A stretch of DNA of 64,000 bases from Thermocatellispora tengchongensis. GTDB lineage: Bacteria > Actinomycetota > Actinomycetes > Streptosporangiales > Streptosporangiaceae. Within the stretch, counting starts at the first letter, position 1. Each line of letters opens with the position of its first letter. The notes beneath the pieces were generated by a model. That model saw nothing but the letters and a program-made list of their open reading frames with translations, was not told the DNA's origin and ran no database searches. Where the stretch lies: NCBI RefSeq assembly GCF_014202315.1, contig NZ_JACHGN010000013.1, positions 1 through 64,000 on the forward strand, in the 5' to 3' direction. Shown one piece after another: positions 61,130 to 64,000 of the stretch. The position numbers and the translations under genes are program-made.

Positions 61130-63907
61130 GTGTTCGCCGAGCGGCAGGAGCAGCTTGCCGGCTTCACGGCCGCGCTCACGGAGTGTCAAGCCGGAAACGG
61201 CCGGCTGCTGGCGGTCACCGGCCCGTTCGCCAGCGGGAAGACCTCGCTGCTGCGGGCGTTCGCCGAGCACGCCGCCGGGAGCTTCCACGTCCTGCGGGCC
61301 ACCGGCGCCCGCAGCGAACGGGAGCTGCCGCTGAGCCTGGTCGGCCAGTTGAGTCACGACCTGCCGCTCGCGATCGGCCCCGCCGGCCGGGCCGAGCTGG
61401 TACGCGAGGCGCACAGCATCGCGGTGCGCCACGGCCGGGGATCGCCGGTCCCCGCGGCACGGCTGGCGCGTATCCGGCACAACGCGACCGCGGCGTTGCT
61501 GGCCGCCGGCGAGCGGACACCGCTGCTCCTGACGATCGACGACCTGCACCATGCCGACCCGGCCTCCCTGCACTGCCTGCTCTACCTGGTCCGGCGCATC
61601 CGCAGCGCACGCGTCCTGGTGGTGGTCAGCGGCAGCGAGCCGGCGGAGCCGGCCGATCCCGAGACGTACGCCGAGCTGATGGACCAGGCGTCCGGCGACC
61701 ACCTCGCGCTGGCGCCGCTGTCCCGGCACGGGATCGGCGAGCTGCTCGCCGAAGCCCTGGGCGAGCGGCCGGCCGACCTGCTGGTGGACGCCTGCGAGCG
61801 GGCAACGGGGGGCAACCCGCTGCTGACCCAGGCGCTGATCACAGATCTTCGCGACTCCGGGGAGCCCGCGCTGGACCCGGAGGGGCAGGTCCTGCCCGGT
61901 CACGCCTACGCCTCCGCGGTGGGCAGGTACGCGGAGCGTTGCGATCCGGTGATCCGGCGGGTCCTGGCCGCCACCGCGCTGTTCGACGAGCGCCCGCCGG
62001 CGGGCCCGATCACGATCGCCCGCCTGGCCGAGGTCGAGACCGCGGCCGCCCGCCGGGCGCTGTCCGGTCTGGAGAGCGCCGGCCTGGTGAGCGACGGCCG
62101 GCTCCCGCACCCGAAAGCCCGCCAGGCGGTGCTCGACCACTTGCCGCCCGCGGCCCTGACCGACCTGCACCTGCGCGCGGCCCGGCTCCTCTACGAGGAA
62201 GGGGCGGCGCCGCTCCCGGTCGCCCGGCACCTGCTGGCGGCCGGGCAGGCGCCGGGCTGGGCGGGCCCGGTGCTCCGCGCCGCCGCCGAGGAGTCGCTCA
62301 CCACCGGCGACACCGAGATGGCCGTCGTCCTGCTACGGCTGGCCCACGACGGCGCGGCGGACGAGGCGGAACGGGCCGCGCTCAAGGTCGCGTTGCTCGA
62401 AGCGGAGTGGCGCACCGATCCGGCCGCCGCCGGCCACCGGCTGAGGCAGCTCACGGCCGCCGCCCGGACCGGCCTGCTCAGCGTGGGCCCGCGCGTGACC
62501 ATCGCGCACTGCCTTCTCTGGCTCGGGCGTACCGCGGAGGCGGCCGAAGTGCTCGACGGACTCGCGGCGCTGGAGACCGACGCGGAACAGAGCGCCGAGA
62601 TCCGGTTCCTCACCGCGTGGGCCCGGTTCACCCACCCCGGCCTGCTCGGCGAGGAGCCGGAACACGCCCGGGAGCCCCGGCGCGGCGCCGAGGGTGTGAT
62701 CAACACCCGGGACGCGCTGGCACAGGCCATGGAGACCATGATGGCCGACGGGCCGGACGACGCGGCGGCGGTCACGGCGGAGCGGGCCCTGCCGCGTGCT
62801 CTGCTCCTCGATGGCGGGACGGCCCTGCCCGCCGCGGCGCTGACCATCCTCATCTGCGCCGACCATCTCGAAGTCGCGGCCCTGTGGACCGACCGCCTGC
62901 TGGCCCAGGCCGCTGTGGCCGACGCGCGGTCCTGGAGGGGGACACTGCTGGCGATACGCGCCGACATCGCGCTCCGCTCCGGCCAACTGGCCGACGCGCA
63001 TCGCTACGCCGAGGCCGCGCTGGGCATGATGTCCCGCGAGAGCTGGGCGAGCACGGTCGGCCTCCCGCTGGGCACCGCGGTGCTGGCGCACACCGCACGC
63101 GGCCAGTCGGCCGAGGCCGAGCGGCACCTCGACCAGCCGGTGCCGGACGCGATGTTCCGGACCGTCTGGGGCCTGTACTACCTGCGGGCGCGCGCCGGCC
63201 ACTACCTGTCCACCGGCCGGGCGCAGGCCGCCCTGGACGACTTCACCGCCTGCGGGGACCTGATGGCCCGCTGGAACCTCGACCTGCCCGCTCTCGTGCC
63301 ATGGCGCATCCTCGCGGCCCACGCCCACCTGGCGCTCGGCCGACCGGAGCGGGCCCGCGAGCTGGCCGAGATCCAGCTCACGCGGATGGGCCCGGAACCG
63401 AGCCGTGCCAAGGGAGCCGCGCTGCGCGTACTGGCCGCGGTCGCCCCGCTCGCGCAGCGGCCGTCGCTGCTGCGCGAGGCCGCCGAGATGCTCCGCGGCT
63501 GCGGAGACCGCCTGGAGCTGGCCCACACCCTGGCCGACCTCAGCGAGGCGCACCGCTCCCTCGGCGACGTCCAGCGCACCCGGATGACCATCCGGCGGGC
63601 CCGTGACCTGGCCGCGGACTGCCAGGCCGACGCGCTGCGCCGACGCCTGCTCCCCGACGTCGGCGAAGTCGTGGCCGAGGCCGCCGACGAGACCGGCGCG
63701 GGGGGCCTCAGCTCCCTGAGCGAAGCCGAGCGGCGGGTCGCCGCGCTGGCGGCCCAGGGCAGCACCAACCGGCAGATCGCCAAGAAGCTGTTCGTCACGG
63801 TCAGCACCGTCGAGCAGCACCTGACCAGGGTCTACCGCAAGCTGAACGTGAACCGCAGGGTCGACCTCCTGGCCAAGCTCGGCCCGCGGTTCAGCAACAT
63901 CGCGTGA
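61130..63907 (+). CDS. LAL-family LuxR transcriptional regulator
   Basis: This large ATP-binding LuxR regulator has about 925 residues, the usual LAL size. An N-terminal AAA-like module has Walker A GPFASGKTS (about residue 30) and Walker B LLLTIDDLHHADPASL (about 134), with an ATGGNPLL sensor segment. A long helical TPR-like middle leads to a C-terminal LuxR helix-turn-helix (about 860-920: LSEAERRVAALAAQGSTNRQIAKKLFVTVSTVEQHLTRVYRKL). I choose GTG 61130, eight bases after AAGGAG and starting MFAERQEQLAGF, as in relatives that begin just before the P-loop domain. The frame is open further upstream but less convincing. LAL proteins are typically pathway activators of macrolide-type PKS clusters. 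It is the only regulator of that type in the window. Confidence 0.92.
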   Translation: MFAERQEQLAGFTAALTECQAGNGRLLAVTGPFASGKTSLLRAFAEHAAGSFHVLRATGARSERELPLSLVGQLSHDLPLAIGPAGRAELVREAHSIAVRHGRGSPVPAARLARIRHNATAALLAAGERTPLLLTIDDLHHADPASLHCLLYLVRRIRSARVLVVVSGSEPAEPADPETYAELMDQASGDHLALAPLSRHGIGELLAEALGERPADLLVDACERATGGNPLLTQALITDLRDSGEPALDPEGQVLPGHAYASAVGRYAERCDPVIRRVLAATALFDERPPAGPITIARLAEVETAAARRALSGLESAGLVSDGRLPHPKARQAVLDHLPPAALTDLHLRAARLLYEEGAAPLPVARHLLAAGQAPGWAGPVLRAAAEESLTTGDTEMAVVLLRLAHDGAADEAERAALKVALLEAEWRTDPAAAGHRLRQLTAAARTGLLSVGPRVTIAHCLLWLGRTAEAAEVLDGLAALETDAEQSAEIRFLTAWARFTHPGLLGEEPEHAREPRRGAEGVINTRDALAQAMETMMADGPDDAAAVTAERALPRALLLDGGTALPAAALTILICADHLEVAALWTDRLLAQAAVADARSWRGTLLAIRADIALRSGQLADAHRYAEAALGMMSRESWASTVGLPLGTAVLAHTARGQSAEAERHLDQPVPDAMFRTVWGLYYLRARAGHYLSTGRAQAALDDFTACGDLMARWNLDLPALVPWRILAAHAHLALGRPERARELAEIQLTRMGPEPSRAKGAALRVLAAVAPLAQRPSLLREAAEMLRGCGDRLELAHTLADLSEAHRSLGDVQRTRMTIRRARDLAADCQADALRRRLLPDVGEVVAEAADETGAGGLSSLSEAERRVAALAAQGSTNRQIAKKLFVTVSTVEQHLTRVYRKLNVNRRVDLLAKLGPRFSNIA

Positions 63908-63957
63908 GCGTACGTAGCCGTACCGCCGCCGGCCGGCCACGGGCGGGCCGGGTGGAC

Positions 63958-64000
63958 TCAGCCCTCGCGTACGATCTCCAGCGCCGCGGCGCGCGCGACG
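63958..64000 (-). CDS. C-terminal end of an unidentified leftward gene (partial)
   Basis: On the minus strand an open frame ending AAALEIVREG and then TGA enters from the right edge and stops at 63958, convergent with the LAL regulator. Only 13 residues are visible, so no family can be named, and it may not be a gene. Confidence 0.35.
   Translation of the reverse strand, partial: VARAAALEIVREG

Overview
This window comes from a high-GC actinomycete. The evidence is uniformly GC-rich codon use, modular type I polyketide synthases (PKSs), a LAL-type LuxR regulator, a eukaryote-like Ser/Thr kinase and a TTA codon in a pathway gene. It spans most of one glycosylated-polyketide cluster (A, about 1-33.2 kb), a spacer with stress- or toxin-like genes (33.3-41.2 kb), and what looks like a second, self-contained PKS locus (B, 41.2-63.9 kb).

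Cluster A. Two PKS proteins run rightward (1-8007, cut at the left edge, and 8069-14269). A SnoaL-like protein, a P450, an EryG-like O-methyltransferase, a small DUF5988-like protein and a free-standing acyltransferase-fold protein with Cys in place of the usual Ser follow. Next come sugar genes: a C-methyltransferase, a glycosyltransferase, a DesVI-like N,N-dimethyltransferase and a 4-ketoreductase. A MIO-type ammonia-lyase/aminomutase and a shortened PaaK-like adenylating enzyme lie leftward of a third PKS (25867-32283: KS-AT-DH-ER-KR-ACP with no loading domain). rmlA (32325-33197) closes the cluster. The set suggests an aromatic starter acid made from Phe or Tyr, extended by a PKS partly outside the window, and decorated with a dimethylamino sugar and/or a C-methyl, O-methyl (cladinose-like) sugar. 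Several parts are abnormal: one module has a dead AT and DH, the PKS line in view ends in a KS without AT or ACP, and the AT-like enzyme has a Cys-His dyad.

Spacer. It holds a membrane Ser/Thr kinase with a beta-propeller tail, a HAD hydrolase, a lower-GC gene whose C-terminal half resembles the pore-forming helical domain of Bacillus Cry delta-endotoxins, and a decayed GDSL-esterase fragment.

Locus B. One 5,945-residue PKS holds a KSQ loading module, three extension modules and a thioesterase. By colinearity it makes a C9 5-hydroxy-3-oxo acid that could close to a 6-butyl-4-hydroxy-5,6-dihydropyran-2-one. A convergent gene fuses a metallo-beta-lactamase-fold domain that lost its metal-ligand motif to a carboxymuconolactone-decarboxylase-like domain, and a divergent LAL regulator follows. 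A TAGGGGT motif sits upstream of transcription units in both A and B, so the two loci may be co-regulated.
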